Notes under the pieces: generated by a model
Database searches by the model: none
What the model was told of the DNA's origin: nothing
Seen by the model: only the letters and a program-made list of their open reading frames with translations
Position numbers and translations under genes: made by a program
Source: Spirochaetales bacterium
Lineage (GTDB): Bacteria > Spirochaetota > Spirochaetia > SZUA-6 > JAFGRV01
Reading direction: 5' to 3'
Length of the DNA: 56,829 nucleotides
NCBI GenBank assembly: GCA_016928415.1
Contig: JAFGKU010000110.1
Coordinates: 1-56,829, forward strand
Shown here: positions 9,682 through 18,151 of the stretch, piece after piece
How positions within the stretch are numbered: the first letter of the stretch is position 1
Layout of the letters: the number at the start of each line of letters is the position of its first letter

Positions 9682-10986
9682 TTAGAATTGCTGGTGAAAA
9701 TGACTTTTTTTCATTTCCTCCCGGGGCGGATTGAAGTATCCCAGCTTGATCCAGGGGAAGCTTTCGTGTATCCAATCAATCCATTTTCTCATACCGCAGG
9801 CGTTCCCCTGCAGATTCATTAATCCCAACCGGTCTACGTACCATTCCGGGTCCATGTTGAGATTTCTCGTCTGTATCATGTTTATTTTTGTCGAAAGAAT
9901 GAGCTTTTCAAGTGCGGATTTTTCCCCTTCCCTGTCCGTGAAACCGGGGAACATGAAATAATTCAGGGAAGCCCATCTGTTATACCGCCGTACCAGCTTC
10001 AAGCTTTCCCTGATTTCCTCAAAACCATACTGCCGCGGCCTGTAATATTTGTCATAGTATTTTTCCTGCGCCGAATTCAGGCTGACGCGGATGCTGTCCA
10101 GGCCCGCTTCCAGAAGACGCTTCACCACATCCGGCCTGCTGCCGTTGGTATTGATGTTGATGATTCCCCGGTCAGTTTTTTTCCTGATCAATTTGATACT
10201 TTCCTCAATGACGTCTCCCACGAGCAATGGTTCGCCTTCGCATCCCTGGCCGAAGCTTATGACGGGACGCTGAGCTTTCTCCAGGTGCGGTACGGTAAAT
10301 TCCGCAATTTCCCCGGGTGTCGGGATGAATTCTATCCTGTCCTGGGAAGCCGGCACCGATGATTCTTCCGGCTGCCTGGAAATGCAGGCAATACATTCCG
10401 CATTACAGGCCGGGCTTGTCGGTGCGGGGCATTCCCATCTCTCCAGAACGAAATTACGCGCGGCCGGACAACAGTAGCTTTTGACGCATTTATTGACCAG
10501 GTGGGCGACAAGACGGTTTTTGGGGTATTTTTTCAAGACCGCTTCAGCCTGGCTTTTGATAAGATCTTCATTCATGTGGACGAGGTCCTGCCTCGGGTCG
10601 GGGTCTATTCTTAATCCGGCAGCCATGAATTGCCCGTCTTTCCATCCTGCCGCTGTATAACTGTACATGGGAAGACGTTCCGCATTTTTATTTGTCAGGT
10701 AACCGGCTCTCAATAACTGAAGGTAGGCCGGGGCCATGAATGCGGCCACGGCAAATACGGGGTTGCCTTTGTATTTCTCCAGTGGAGTGAAACTTTTTTT
10801 CCCGGGATCATACCCCATGGGAATTCGTCCTGAAAGCATGAAAAGGTTGCTTCCATACGGCAATGGAATAAGGTCATCCGTTTCGGGAATAACAGGGGTG
10901 TTCAGGCTCATTCCCGTCATGCGAAGTTCGGGTACCTCGAAAATATTACCTTCTGCGTCGCTGACAAGGAGAAAGGGAAGGGACAT
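9682..10986 (-). CDS. Radical SAM protein, function unknown
   Basis: 434 residues. The cluster motif CNAECIAC (Cys194, Cys198, Cys201; CX3CX2C) is that of radical SAM enzymes, and GQGCEGEPL plus ININTNG give the SAM-binding strands of the partial barrel. A further Cys cluster (CVKSYCCPAA and ERWECPAP) precedes the motif at about 165-190 and may hold another metal site. The N-terminal 150 residues do not resemble a domain I know. It is not the AmrS-type radical SAM protein usually linked with Memo and AMMECR1, which has a different cysteine context (CxFCQNW-like). It starts 4 nt after the pseudokinase gene and is the last gene of the Memo operon, which suggests a shared process. Confidence 0.82.
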   Translation of the reverse strand: MSLPFLLVSDAEGNIFEVPELRMTGMSLNTPVIPETDDLIPLPYGSNLFMLSGRIPMGYDPGKKSFTPLEKYKGNPVFAVAAFMAPAYLQLLRAGYLTNKNAERLPMYSYTAAGWKDGQFMAAGLRIDPDPRQDLVHMNEDLIKSQAEAVLKKYPKNRLVAHLVNKCVKSYCCPAARNFVLERWECPAPTSPACNAECIACISRQPEESSVPASQDRIEFIPTPGEIAEFTVPHLEKAQRPVISFGQGCEGEPLLVGDVIEESIKLIRKKTDRGIININTNGSRPDVVKRLLEAGLDSIRVSLNSAQEKYYDKYYRPRQYGFEEIRESLKLVRRYNRWASLNYFMFPGFTDREGEKSALEKLILSTKINMIQTRNLNMDPEWYVDRLGLMNLQGNACGMRKWIDWIHESFPWIKLGYFNPPREEMKKSHFHQQF

Positions 10987-10990
10987 CCGG

Positions 10991-12430
10991 CTACTTAATT
11001 ACGGGCAAGTCAATTTCCTCTTTCCTGTCTATGCTGGAAATGACCCAGTATTCCTTATCCATGACAAGACGCAGTTCTTCCGTTATCTTCTTGCCCACGT
11101 AAGACACCTTTATCTCATCCGGAGAGGATAAATCCGTATCCGTTTCCGAATACCATTTCTCAAAGCTGGCAACAAACACGGGTTCCTGCCCTTTCTGTTT
11201 TTCCTTGATTGTTAATCCCGTGATGCCGTACAGGTATTTATTGAATGCCTTTTCCGGGACCGGCCGGCCCAGTTCGTCCCATTTATCGGCCGGCAGGTAG
11301 AGGCTGTCCCGCGTATAGGCCATTGCCTGTTTGGATATGACGTAAAGGTTCATGGTGTTATCCACTTCCGGGCTGACGCCGGCATACTGCACGCAATCGG
11401 CCATGGTGAAATAATCGATTTTATTGATGCTGGCATAGAATGTCTGGACCACCTGTACCGGGGTGAAGTTTTTGGTCACCCTTTCCCTGAAGACCGTATT
11501 TTTAACGGAAACGCCGATTATCGAGCCTACCGCAATTGTAATCACGGCAATGACAAGCCATTTTTTCCAGTTTTTTTCAATATACCGGTTCCTTTTATAC
11601 TGCTTTTCGTAGCTGATTTCCGTTTTTTTACCCGCTGCCATTACCTGTTCTTTTTCTTCATTGGAAATGTCCCGGAAAAGTCCGTCTTTAGTCCAGCCGT
11701 TTACCGCGTCCTGTAAATCCGTCAGCTTCATCTTGATTAATGTTTCTTCTTTCAGACCGTTCATGATTAACCGGGAAATCTCCGGTTTTAATTCCGGAAC
11801 GAGGTAGGCCGGTTCCACTGCCTTACGGTTCCTTATCCTGTCCTTGATTTTTTCCTCCGTGCGGCTCATTTGGGGCAGTTTGCCGGTGATCATTTTATAC
11901 AGAATGGCGCTGACGGCGAATATATCGTTTTTTTCTTCTATGAAATCGGGATGGTTGATTCCCACATAGGGCTCCAGCTTGGTTTCTTCAGGCATGATGT
12001 CCAGCAGTTCTTTGACCGTTGCCGGCGGTAAAAACAGAATTCCTCCCGAATCAAGGAAGAGGATGGCTTTGGTGTGGATTTTGAACAGGTGAAAATTATT
12101 ACTTTTAAGCAGAATAAGTGCGTCAAGAAGCATCCGGACCTTTGCGAGTTTCTCTTCCATGGGCTTTTCGAATATTTCTTCCAGGGTAATGCCCTCTACG
12201 AATGGACCATAAAGGTACGTGTTATTATCCTTTTTAGTGGTACCCATGAGCTTCCATTCCGATATTTCACCGTCTTTGACAATCCATCCCGGTGAATTAC
12301 GTACCTGGGCCAATTTTGTCAAAGAAAAATTTTTTCCGATTATTCCGGTAGGCAGACCGAGATAAGGAACCCCGTCCAAATCGATCTTTTCAGATTTAAA
12401 TTCCTTGACCACATTGTCTGATCCGCTCAT
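10991..12430 (-). CDS. Membrane-anchored Ser/Thr pseudokinase
   Basis: 479 residues. The N-terminal 260 residues follow the protein-kinase plan: the late-lobe motif NDIFAVSAILYKMITGKLP (kinase subdomain IX) is clear. The catalytic HRDxKxxN loop is replaced by a segment ending in HTKAILFL, and DFG by FLPP, so the general base, metal-binding Asn and DFG Asp are all missing. One membrane helix (WLVIAVITIAVGSIIGVSV, about 289-308) follows, then an extracytoplasmic domain of about 170 residues (starting FTPVQVVQTFYASI) that may be NTF2-like. It probably senses or scaffolds rather than phosphorylates. It lies 17 nt after the AMMECR1 gene and 4 nt before the radical-SAM gene. Confidence 0.78.
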   Translation of the reverse strand: MSGSDNVVKEFKSEKIDLDGVPYLGLPTGIIGKNFSLTKLAQVRNSPGWIVKDGEISEWKLMGTTKKDNNTYLYGPFVEGITLEEIFEKPMEEKLAKVRMLLDALILLKSNNFHLFKIHTKAILFLDSGGILFLPPATVKELLDIMPEETKLEPYVGINHPDFIEEKNDIFAVSAILYKMITGKLPQMSRTEEKIKDRIRNRKAVEPAYLVPELKPEISRLIMNGLKEETLIKMKLTDLQDAVNGWTKDGLFRDISNEEKEQVMAAGKKTEISYEKQYKRNRYIEKNWKKWLVIAVITIAVGSIIGVSVKNTVFRERVTKNFTPVQVVQTFYASINKIDYFTMADCVQYAGVSPEVDNTMNLYVISKQAMAYTRDSLYLPADKWDELGRPVPEKAFNKYLYGITGLTIKEKQKGQEPVFVASFEKWYSETDTDLSSPDEIKVSYVGKKITEELRLVMDKEYWVISSIDRKEEIDLPVIK

Positions 12431-12447
12431 TTTTTTATTTATCTCCC

Positions 12448-13020
12448 TTAATTGGTTTTTATATCATCTTCATTAAACACGATTGCCGAGAATATTTCAA
12501 TCCGTGTTCCCGGTTCTTTCCACGCGTCGCTTTTAAGACCCGCTTTTCTGCAGGTCTGGTTGAGGAACGTGTGCAGGTCCCAGTTGTATTCCGTGGCCAC
12601 CTGGGGCAGGAGAAGCCCGGAAGCAAATCCTTTCCTGATAACAATCCCGTGGACACCCACCTTGATTTTATTTACATCATCAATTTCTTCCAGCGGGGAA
12701 AGAACGGATATTTCTATTTTAAGTTTATCGAATTCCTTTTTTGTGACCGGAGAGAACCGGGGGTCATGAAAAGCGGCGGAAACAGCCACGTCTTTTACCG
12801 TCTCTATCAACGGTTTTGCCGCTATGACATATCCTATGCAGCCCCGCAAATTATGATTTAAGGTCAGGGTGACAAAGGCCCCGCATTTTTGCCTGAGAAC
12901 GCTTGTCGGACGGGGGTAGTTTTCCTTCCTGTCATAGAGGTCGGATGAAATGGCGTACTTCGCCGTTGTTAAAAGGATGTTTTTTTCCTTGTCTGTCAGA
13001 GTAAAATCGATACCTGACAT
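12448..13020 (-). CDS. amrA: AMMECR1-domain protein (AmmeMemoRadiSam system protein A)
   Basis: 190 residues covering the entire AMMECR1 domain, with the signature LRGCIGY near residue 58 and the conserved downstream HDPRFSPVT and EISVLSP stretches. The biochemical role of the family is not settled; in bacteria it usually sits with a Memo-family protein and a radical SAM enzyme. Here the Memo gene ends 1 nt upstream, so the two are cotranscribed. The expected AmrS partner is absent from this window, and a pseudokinase and a different radical SAM gene follow instead. Confidence 0.92.
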   Translation of the reverse strand: MSGIDFTLTDKEKNILLTTAKYAISSDLYDRKENYPRPTSVLRQKCGAFVTLTLNHNLRGCIGYVIAAKPLIETVKDVAVSAAFHDPRFSPVTKKEFDKLKIEISVLSPLEEIDDVNKIKVGVHGIVIRKGFASGLLLPQVATEYNWDLHTFLNQTCRKAGLKSDAWKEPGTRIEIFSAIVFNEDDIKTN

Positions 13021-13021
13021 G

Positions 13022-13867
13022 TTATTGCTCCTTTTGTATCATGGAAATGGCCGAATACATGACTATTTTATCTATATCCTTGTCGAACTGGTCAGATGAA
13101 CCGTTTTCCAGTATCTTTATATCAAAATCGATGTTATTGAATGAAAGCACGGTGGCGATGCAGCCCGACCCGCATGAACTGATTTTCTTTCTGGAATACG
13201 CTTCCGGAATGCCCTGCCAGTTTTTTTCAGTTATCAGGTTTAAAAGCACGTCAAATTCCTTTTTAGCCTCCTCGGAGTTGAGAAAACTCGTCATGTTGGC
13301 CGAAATGACAAAAAGGGTAGTGGGATAAAGCGCCTTAAAAGTGAGCTGAAGGGCATTTGAGAGAAGCTTGATGTTTTTCATGGTGGGATTTCCAAGGAGA
13401 ATGGGAACGATATCCGCTTTCGGGAAAAGGTATTTTATAAACGGTAACTGGATTTCTATGCAATGCTCCTCAAGATGGGGAATATCGTTGCAGATAATGG
13501 CGTTACTGCACGAGGAGAGTTCATCGATATAATCATGGTTTACCTTGATGGACCCCAGGGGCGTGAGGAAATACTTCGATTCGGGGAGGACAACCTCATT
13601 GGGCGGGTCATTATGAATGGGTGCTATGATTACGACCGTTTTAATGTTTCTTTTCATTGCGGATTTAAAGGCCGATGCAATCAGGTTTCCCGCTATTGTA
13701 TAGCCGGCATGGGGCGAAATAATGGCAAGGGATTCTCCTTTGGGTGCTTTTGAGGATTTTATCAGGGTTTGGATGACGGATGTAAGCTCGTTTTCATCAT
13801 CCGGATAAAAGATGCCATTGAATATATATTCCCTTATTTTTCCGTCTTCCTGCGCTTTCGTCGCCAT
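13022..13867 (-). CDS. amrB: Memo-family protein (AmmeMemoRadiSam system protein B)
   Basis: 281 residues of the Memo family, related in fold to extradiol dioxygenases. Visible motifs are FYPDD near the N-terminus, ISPHAGYTIAG (metal-ligand His), APIHND, HLEEHCIEIQLPF (His ligands) and the Cys of SSCGSGCIA. The family binds copper or iron, but a bacterial substrate is not established. It is the first gene of a four-gene operon with AMMECR1, pseudokinase and radical SAM genes. There is no Shine-Dalgarno sequence; the promoter at 13874-13902 would start transcription at or very near the ATG. Confidence 0.92.
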   Translation of the reverse strand: MATKAQEDGKIREYIFNGIFYPDDENELTSVIQTLIKSSKAPKGESLAIISPHAGYTIAGNLIASAFKSAMKRNIKTVVIIAPIHNDPPNEVVLPESKYFLTPLGSIKVNHDYIDELSSCSNAIICNDIPHLEEHCIEIQLPFIKYLFPKADIVPILLGNPTMKNIKLLSNALQLTFKALYPTTLFVISANMTSFLNSEEAKKEFDVLLNLITEKNWQGIPEAYSRKKISSCGSGCIATVLSFNNIDFDIKILENGSSDQFDKDIDKIVMYSAISMIQKEQ

Positions 13868-13873
13868 AGTAAG

Positions 13874-13902
13874 AGTATTATTTAAATTAAGTATAAATTC
13901 AA
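13874..13902 (-). promoter_or_regulatory. Leaderless-type promoter of the Memo operon
   Basis: TTGAAT (13902-13897), 17 bp, AATACT (13879-13874), then only CTTACT before ATG 13867. The predicted start point coincides with the start codon. A TATACT within the spacer is a weaker alternative. Confidence 0.5.
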
Positions 13903-13928
13903 GAGAACCTTACCCTTTGCCTTGAAAT

Positions 13929-15362
13929 TCAGGTATTTTTCGATTCCTTGAGTTTTTCAAGCCTTTTTTCCTCAATTTTTATATAGAGGTTTTTCTCCTG
14001 CGTGGGAATTACCAGGCCTGTTTTTCCTTCCTTGACGCGCCTTAAATATTTGACCTGGGTATAATAAACGTTTCCCTGTCCGGATGTTTTCCCTTTGCTG
14101 TAATGCATGGCCAGGGTTCCCGCATCGATCATTACCTCGAGAGGGATTGACTTGTTTTTCTGTGATTTGATAAATACGTACGCCCCGGGATAATCCCTTG
14201 AATGAAACCAGTAATCATTGCCCCTTACATGTTTCCTCAGGAGCGCGTCGTTTTCACGTGATGTCCTTCCCACGAGTAATGTAAACGGCCCCGAGTAAAA
14301 GGTCAGTCCGGGAATTTCCTGCGCCGGCCTGACGGGAGCCTGTTTTTTTACTTGGGATAACAGGCTCTCCATTTCCCTCAATGAAACAAAATCCGTAATG
14401 GCAGCCAGTTGTTCCTGTTTTTTCCTGATTGATTCAAGGTTTTTTTCCTGGTGTTCGATTGTCCCGGTTATCCGTTCAAGTTCGGCTTTTGATTTTTTAT
14501 ACTCCTTGAAATGGTATTCGGCATTTTCCATACCGGATAATTCCGAATCCAGTTCAATCTGGATCTCTGTATTGTCATTGTAATAATCTTCGACCGTTAC
14601 CCACTTCTGGCCTTTCTCAATCCTGTAAGCGGAACCTTTTATCAATTCTCCCAGTTCCCTGTGCCGTTCGTATGAGGAAAATTTTTGTTGAAGGGCTTTG
14701 TTTTTTTCGATCGAAGTTAAAATATAATTTTCCCTGCCGGTCAGATATTTCTGCAGGGCATCCCTGGTTTTTTCCTTTTCCATCCCTTCTTCCAGGTTCC
14801 TGTAAAAACGTTCCAGCCGTTCATTGAAACTTCCTTCGCCGGGCAGGTCCCTGATTGAATATTCTTTTTTCCGTTTATTCCGGGAAGCCAGGTCTTTTAA
14901 ATCTTTTTCCGGGTCATAAAAGCCGCCTGAAATTTCACCGCGCTTTGGTCTTCTGTAACAGGCGTCCAGTATTTTACCGTTTTTATCCGTTACGATGATA
15001 TTTGTCGCACTTCCCCACAACCGTATCCATATAACAATTTTTTCCGCTTTTCGTTCCACGGAAAGCTTTATAATGCGCTCTTCCCCGAGCTGATACGCTT
15101 CCCTTATGATGCCGCCTTTCAGGTTGGCGCGTAAAAAACTGGCAAACCGCTGCGGTTTGGACGGATTTTTAAACGCGCGGGACAGGCTGTGCAGCCTGCA
15201 GCAGGTCTGCGCCAAAGATATGAAGAGTGGGAAACTGCGCCCCGGACTGTAGAGATGAAGGATGACAATCCAATGAACGGGTTGATCCGCCTGCTGGATA
15301 AGGCAGCCCGGCAGCCTGAGCTCTTCCAATACGGCATCAATTTCCTTCCAGTTCAGGGACAT
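13929..15362 (-). CDS. rqcH: NFACT-family protein RqcH (Rqc2 homologue, fibronectin-binding A-type)
   Basis: 477 residues with the NFACT plan: an N-terminal NFACT-N domain (about 1-175), a central helical coiled-coil region (about 185-340, rich in Lys/Glu), and a C-terminal NFACT-R domain with the signature RENDALLRKHVRGNDYWFHS, then PGAYVFIK and GNVYYTQVKYLRR. RqcH binds the obstructed large ribosomal subunit and recruits tRNA-Ala to add C-terminal alanine tails that mark stalled chains for proteolysis. GGGAGG lies just upstream of the ATG, so this start is well supported. It is somewhat shorter than the 550-570 residues common in Firmicutes, with the loss in the coiled-coil and N-terminal parts. 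Confidence 0.87.
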   Translation of the reverse strand: MSLNWKEIDAVLEELRLPGCLIQQADQPVHWIVILHLYSPGRSFPLFISLAQTCCRLHSLSRAFKNPSKPQRFASFLRANLKGGIIREAYQLGEERIIKLSVERKAEKIVIWIRLWGSATNIIVTDKNGKILDACYRRPKRGEISGGFYDPEKDLKDLASRNKRKKEYSIRDLPGEGSFNERLERFYRNLEEGMEKEKTRDALQKYLTGRENYILTSIEKNKALQQKFSSYERHRELGELIKGSAYRIEKGQKWVTVEDYYNDNTEIQIELDSELSGMENAEYHFKEYKKSKAELERITGTIEHQEKNLESIRKKQEQLAAITDFVSLREMESLLSQVKKQAPVRPAQEIPGLTFYSGPFTLLVGRTSRENDALLRKHVRGNDYWFHSRDYPGAYVFIKSQKNKSIPLEVMIDAGTLAMHYSKGKTSGQGNVYYTQVKYLRRVKEGKTGLVIPTQEKNLYIKIEEKRLEKLKESKNT

Positions 15363-15413
15363 GGGTGCCTCCCTTGTTTCTGCCGTGGTTTGTGTAACTG
15401 CATCGGCGATTGA

Positions 15414-15956
15414 TTACCTGATGGAATCGAGGAAAATCTGGGCATCTAACTCGGAGTAGAAGACTAAAAAGACCTTTTCCGGTATGTCATTTTTTTCAAG
15501 AAAATCGTTTATGGAGTCGAACGCAACCCTCGCCGCCTTTTCCCTCGGATAGCCGTAGATACCCGTGGATATGGCGGGAAAAGCTATGGAACCAAGCTTG
15601 AGAGTGGAAGCCTGTTGAAGGCTGTTCCTGTACGCGTTTGAAAGAATTTCGCTTTCGTTGGCCTGGCCGTCTTTCCATATGGGGCCTACCGTATGGATGA
15701 CGTATTTCGCGGGAAGCTCGCCGGCCGTTGTGTGGACGGCCTCTCCCGCGGGCAGGCCGTCCGGATAGGAGGTTTGCCTTATGGTTTTGCATTCGGCCTT
15801 GATTTCAGGGCCGCCTCTCCTGTGTATGGCGCCGTCCACGCCGCCGCCGCCCATGAGTGATGAATTGGCCGCGTTGACTACGGCGTCCACGTTTTTTTCC
15901 GTTATGTCCCCCGTCTCGACAATAAGCCGGCCGTTTAACAGGTGTTGTTCTATCAT
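15414..15956 (-). CDS. Macrodomain protein (O-acetyl-ADP-ribose deacetylase type)
   Basis: 180 residues that make up one macrodomain. The ligand-binding motifs VNAANSSLMGGGGVDGAIHRRGG (quoted in two parts: VNAANSSLMGGGG and VDGAIHRRGG), YVIHTVGPIW and AISTGIYGYP are those of the MacroD/YmdB branch, which hydrolyses O-acetyl-ADP-ribose and removes ADP-ribose from acidic residues. I start at ATG 15956 because GGAG lies 7 nt upstream; an ATG at 15986 would run into the preceding gene. It is 13 nt after the lipase gene and 51 nt before rqcH, so the three may form one transcript. Confidence 0.9.
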   Translation of the reverse strand: MIEQHLLNGRLIVETGDITEKNVDAVVNAANSSLMGGGGVDGAIHRRGGPEIKAECKTIRQTSYPDGLPAGEAVHTTAGELPAKYVIHTVGPIWKDGQANESEILSNAYRNSLQQASTLKLGSIAFPAISTGIYGYPREKAARVAFDSINDFLEKNDIPEKVFLVFYSELDAQIFLDSIR

Positions 15957-15969
15957 GTCCTTCTCCTGG

Positions 15970-16821
15970 TTATTGAATATGGGCAAGCAGCCATCGGGAG
16001 AGATCGTTGAGCACGGTTTTTCTGTCCTCGATCAGCTCATTGTATACTTCGTGCTTCAGGCCTTCATATATCCTGATCGTCTTGTCCTGCATCGTGAACA
16101 GGGAGTCGAATTCCTCCCGGCCCACCATGATGGAATCGTCAGACCCGGACTGCATAAGGAGGGGAATTTTGAGCAGAGGCGCCATGGAGCGGATTGAAGC
16201 CTGGGCTTTCATGATCTCGCTACCCAGCCTTGCCGTTATAATGCCGGCCGAGACCAATGGATCTTTGAAGAATTTTTCACGTTCGTTTTCATCCCGTGTC
16301 AGACTGTCCTCCTGCCCAAGTTTGGGATTGATTGTGAGTTTTGGGGTCAACACGGAAAGGATATTCGCCAGGGCCACGAGGACGGGGCTTGCCTTCGAGC
16401 CGCTTCCCGTACCGAATCCCGAAAGGATAAGCCCTTTAAAATCATCGGGATACAGGGATGCATAGGTAAAGGCTATAACGGACCCCATGGAGTGGCCTAA
16501 AAGAAAACGCGGGATGCCCCTGAAATCCGGATGCCGTTTGTTGAATTCTTCCTTTGCCAGTTTCGCGTCTTCTATGAAATCATCCCATCTATGTATATAA
16601 CAACGCTTTCCGTCCGATTTCCCGTGACCGTAATGATCGTTTGCGTAAACGGCAAATCCTTTGGGCACAATCTCGTCCACCACGTGAATGTACCGGCCCG
16701 AGTGCTCCGAAATCCCGTGAGTGATCTGTACTATTCCACGGGGTTTTTCATCGGGCAGCCATTCCTGGCTGTACAGATTGTAATCCCGGAACCCCTTTAA
16801 CGTGTTTTCCATGTGTTTCAT
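15970..16821 (-). CDS. Alpha/beta hydrolase, monoacylglycerol-lipase-like
   Basis: About 283 residues. The nucleophile elbow GHSMGS, the oxyanion region HGISEHSGRY, NDHYGHGKSDG, SGSDDSI (acid) and LKHEVYNE (catalytic His) are all those of the Hydrolase_4/monoglyceride-lipase group, which cleaves monoacylglycerols or lysophospholipids. ATG 16821 (product starting MKHMENTLKGF) is preferred; a longer frame to 16899 would overlap the upstream regulator gene and adds a nonhomologous stretch. ATG 16812 is also possible. No signal peptide, so it is probably cytoplasmic or membrane-peripheral. Confidence 0.85.
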   Translation of the reverse strand: MKHMENTLKGFRDYNLYSQEWLPDEKPRGIVQITHGISEHSGRYIHVVDEIVPKGFAVYANDHYGHGKSDGKRCYIHRWDDFIEDAKLAKEEFNKRHPDFRGIPRFLLGHSMGSVIAFTYASLYPDDFKGLILSGFGTGSGSKASPVLVALANILSVLTPKLTINPKLGQEDSLTRDENEREKFFKDPLVSAGIITARLGSEIMKAQASIRSMAPLLKIPLLMQSGSDDSIMVGREEFDSLFTMQDKTIRIYEGLKHEVYNELIEDRKTVLNDLSRWLLAHIQ

Positions 16822-16876
16822 AAATTCAAGGATAGGAAAAAGGTTGAGGACTGTCAAGCCAGAGGCGAAAAAACAG

Positions 16877-17959
16877 TTAGGAGGTAAGCTGCTTGTCATT
16901 CAGAATACGCGTAATCTCATCCAGGCTGTCAAGGAACAGGTCGACCATCTGCGGCTCAAAATGCTTGTTGGAATTTTCCTTGATAATGTCGATCGCTTCC
17001 TTTTCCGTAAAGGGGCCCTTGTAGTGCCGCGAAGTGGTGAGTGCGTCGAATACATCGGCAAGAGCTACTATGCGCGCTTCCAGGGGTATTTCATATCCCT
17101 TCAGGTGGTGCATGTATCCGCTGCCGTCCCATTTTTCATGGTGATAAAGGGCGATATTTTTCGCCATTTCATCGATTTCCGGGCTGTTGAGCATGTTGAA
17201 GCCGATAACGACATGGTCCTTGATTTTCTCGAATTCCGGTTCGGTATACTTGTCCGGTTTTTTCAGGAGTGAATCCTCTATTCCCACCTTGCCGATATCA
17301 TGGAGTGTTGCATAGATTTTGATGCGTTTTACGAAATTCTGGTCGCATCCGTATTTTTTGGCAAGAAGTTCTGAATAAAGACCAACGCGCATGATATGGG
17401 AACCCGTGTTGGAATCGTTGTAAACATTGACGTTTTCAAGGGCGCTGACCATGGCATAGGTAAGGTTCTCGATCTTCTTGGTTTTCTCCTCCACGAGGTA
17501 AAGGAGGTGTTCTTCCCTTGAAGATAGGATCTTGTTTTTAATCTCCAGTTCCTCGTTTTTTACAATCAGTTCATCATGCAGTTTCTTCAATTTGATCTGC
17601 ACATTCACCCTGGCCAGAAGCTCCAAGCCCTTGCACGGCTTGGGTATGTAATCGACACCTCCCTTTTCAAAGGCCCTGACTATGTTGTCCGAGTCGGTCA
17701 TTCCCGTAATGAATATTATGGGTATATCGCGGGTCGACGCATTGTGTTTTACGTGGTCCGCGACCTCGAAACCGTCCATTCCCGGCATATTAATGTCCAG
17801 GAGTATGAGGTCCGGTTTTTCCTCGTTTTTAAGGATTTCCAGGGCTTCTTCCCCGTTGTGGGCCGCAACAACAATATAATCCGTTGAATTTCGGATGATT
17901 GCACCGAATAAATTCGTTATTTCCGGGAAGTCGTCAATTATTAAAATTCTGGCTGACAT
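16877..17959 (-). CDS. Response regulator with HD-GYP output (RpfG-like)
   Basis: 360 residues: a receiver (1-120) with IIDD, phospho-acceptor Asp55 in LILLDINMPGMDG and the Lys of YIPKP; a coiled-coil linker (about 125-165); and an HD-GYP domain (about 165-345) with LHDIGK (His220, Asp221), a metal-binding HHEKWDGSGY motif and ADVFDALTTSRHY. The catalytic residues of c-di-GMP hydrolysis are intact. The gene is monocistronic in appearance, followed at 55 nt by the lipase gene. No good Shine-Dalgarno is seen and its promoter lies 10 nt from the ATG. Confidence 0.92.
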   Translation of the reverse strand: MSARILIIDDFPEITNLFGAIIRNSTDYIVVAAHNGEEALEILKNEEKPDLILLDINMPGMDGFEVADHVKHNASTRDIPIIFITGMTDSDNIVRAFEKGGVDYIPKPCKGLELLARVNVQIKLKKLHDELIVKNEELEIKNKILSSREEHLLYLVEEKTKKIENLTYAMVSALENVNVYNDSNTGSHIMRVGLYSELLAKKYGCDQNFVKRIKIYATLHDIGKVGIEDSLLKKPDKYTEPEFEKIKDHVVIGFNMLNSPEIDEMAKNIALYHHEKWDGSGYMHHLKGYEIPLEARIVALADVFDALTTSRHYKGPFTEKEAIDIIKENSNKHFEPQMVDLFLDSLDEITRILNDKQLTS

Positions 17960-17969
17960 GTAATCTCAA

Positions 17970-17998
17970 ATTTTAAAATATGGACCCCTGTTTGTCAA
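17970..17998 (-). promoter_or_regulatory. Near-leaderless promoter of the receiver/HD-GYP gene
   Basis: TTGACA (17998-17993), 17 bp, TAAAAT (17975-17970), then 10 nt to ATG 17959. The predicted leader is only about 3-5 nt. Confidence 0.65.
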
Positions 17999-18112
17999 AT
18001 TTTATCCTCCACTAGCATATAAGGAATTTTAGTAAAAACTTGAATAATACCCGATGATTTTTGATAAAACAATGAAGGGATATGCCTTCCGAAGCTCACG
18101 GAATCACCCGCC

Positions 18113-18141
18113 TTGACAAGGCCCCGGTTATTTGGTATGGT
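18113..18141 (+). promoter_or_regulatory. Near-leaderless promoter of rimO
   Basis: A perfect TTGACA (18113-18118), a 17-bp spacer and TATGGT (18136-18141). The start point is expected about 3-4 nt before ATG 18152. The TTG of this -35 box is in frame with rimO and could be mistaken for a start codon. Confidence 0.65.
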
Positions 18142-18151
18142 AAAAACACCC

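Noticed and set aside
9682..10986. Calling the radical SAM gene AmrS because it is in the Memo-AMMECR1 operon
   Set aside because: The cluster motif CNAECIAC and the additional upstream cysteines differ from the CxFCQNW-like context of AmrS.
16822..16899. Upstream start for the lipase gene
   Set aside because: It would add 26 residues unlike the family and overlap the preceding regulator gene; ATG 16821 gives a standard N-terminus.
18113..18151. Longer N-terminus for RimO from TTG 18113
   Set aside because: That TTG is the first part of a perfect -35 box (TTGACA) with a correctly spaced -10; the extra residues do not match RimO.
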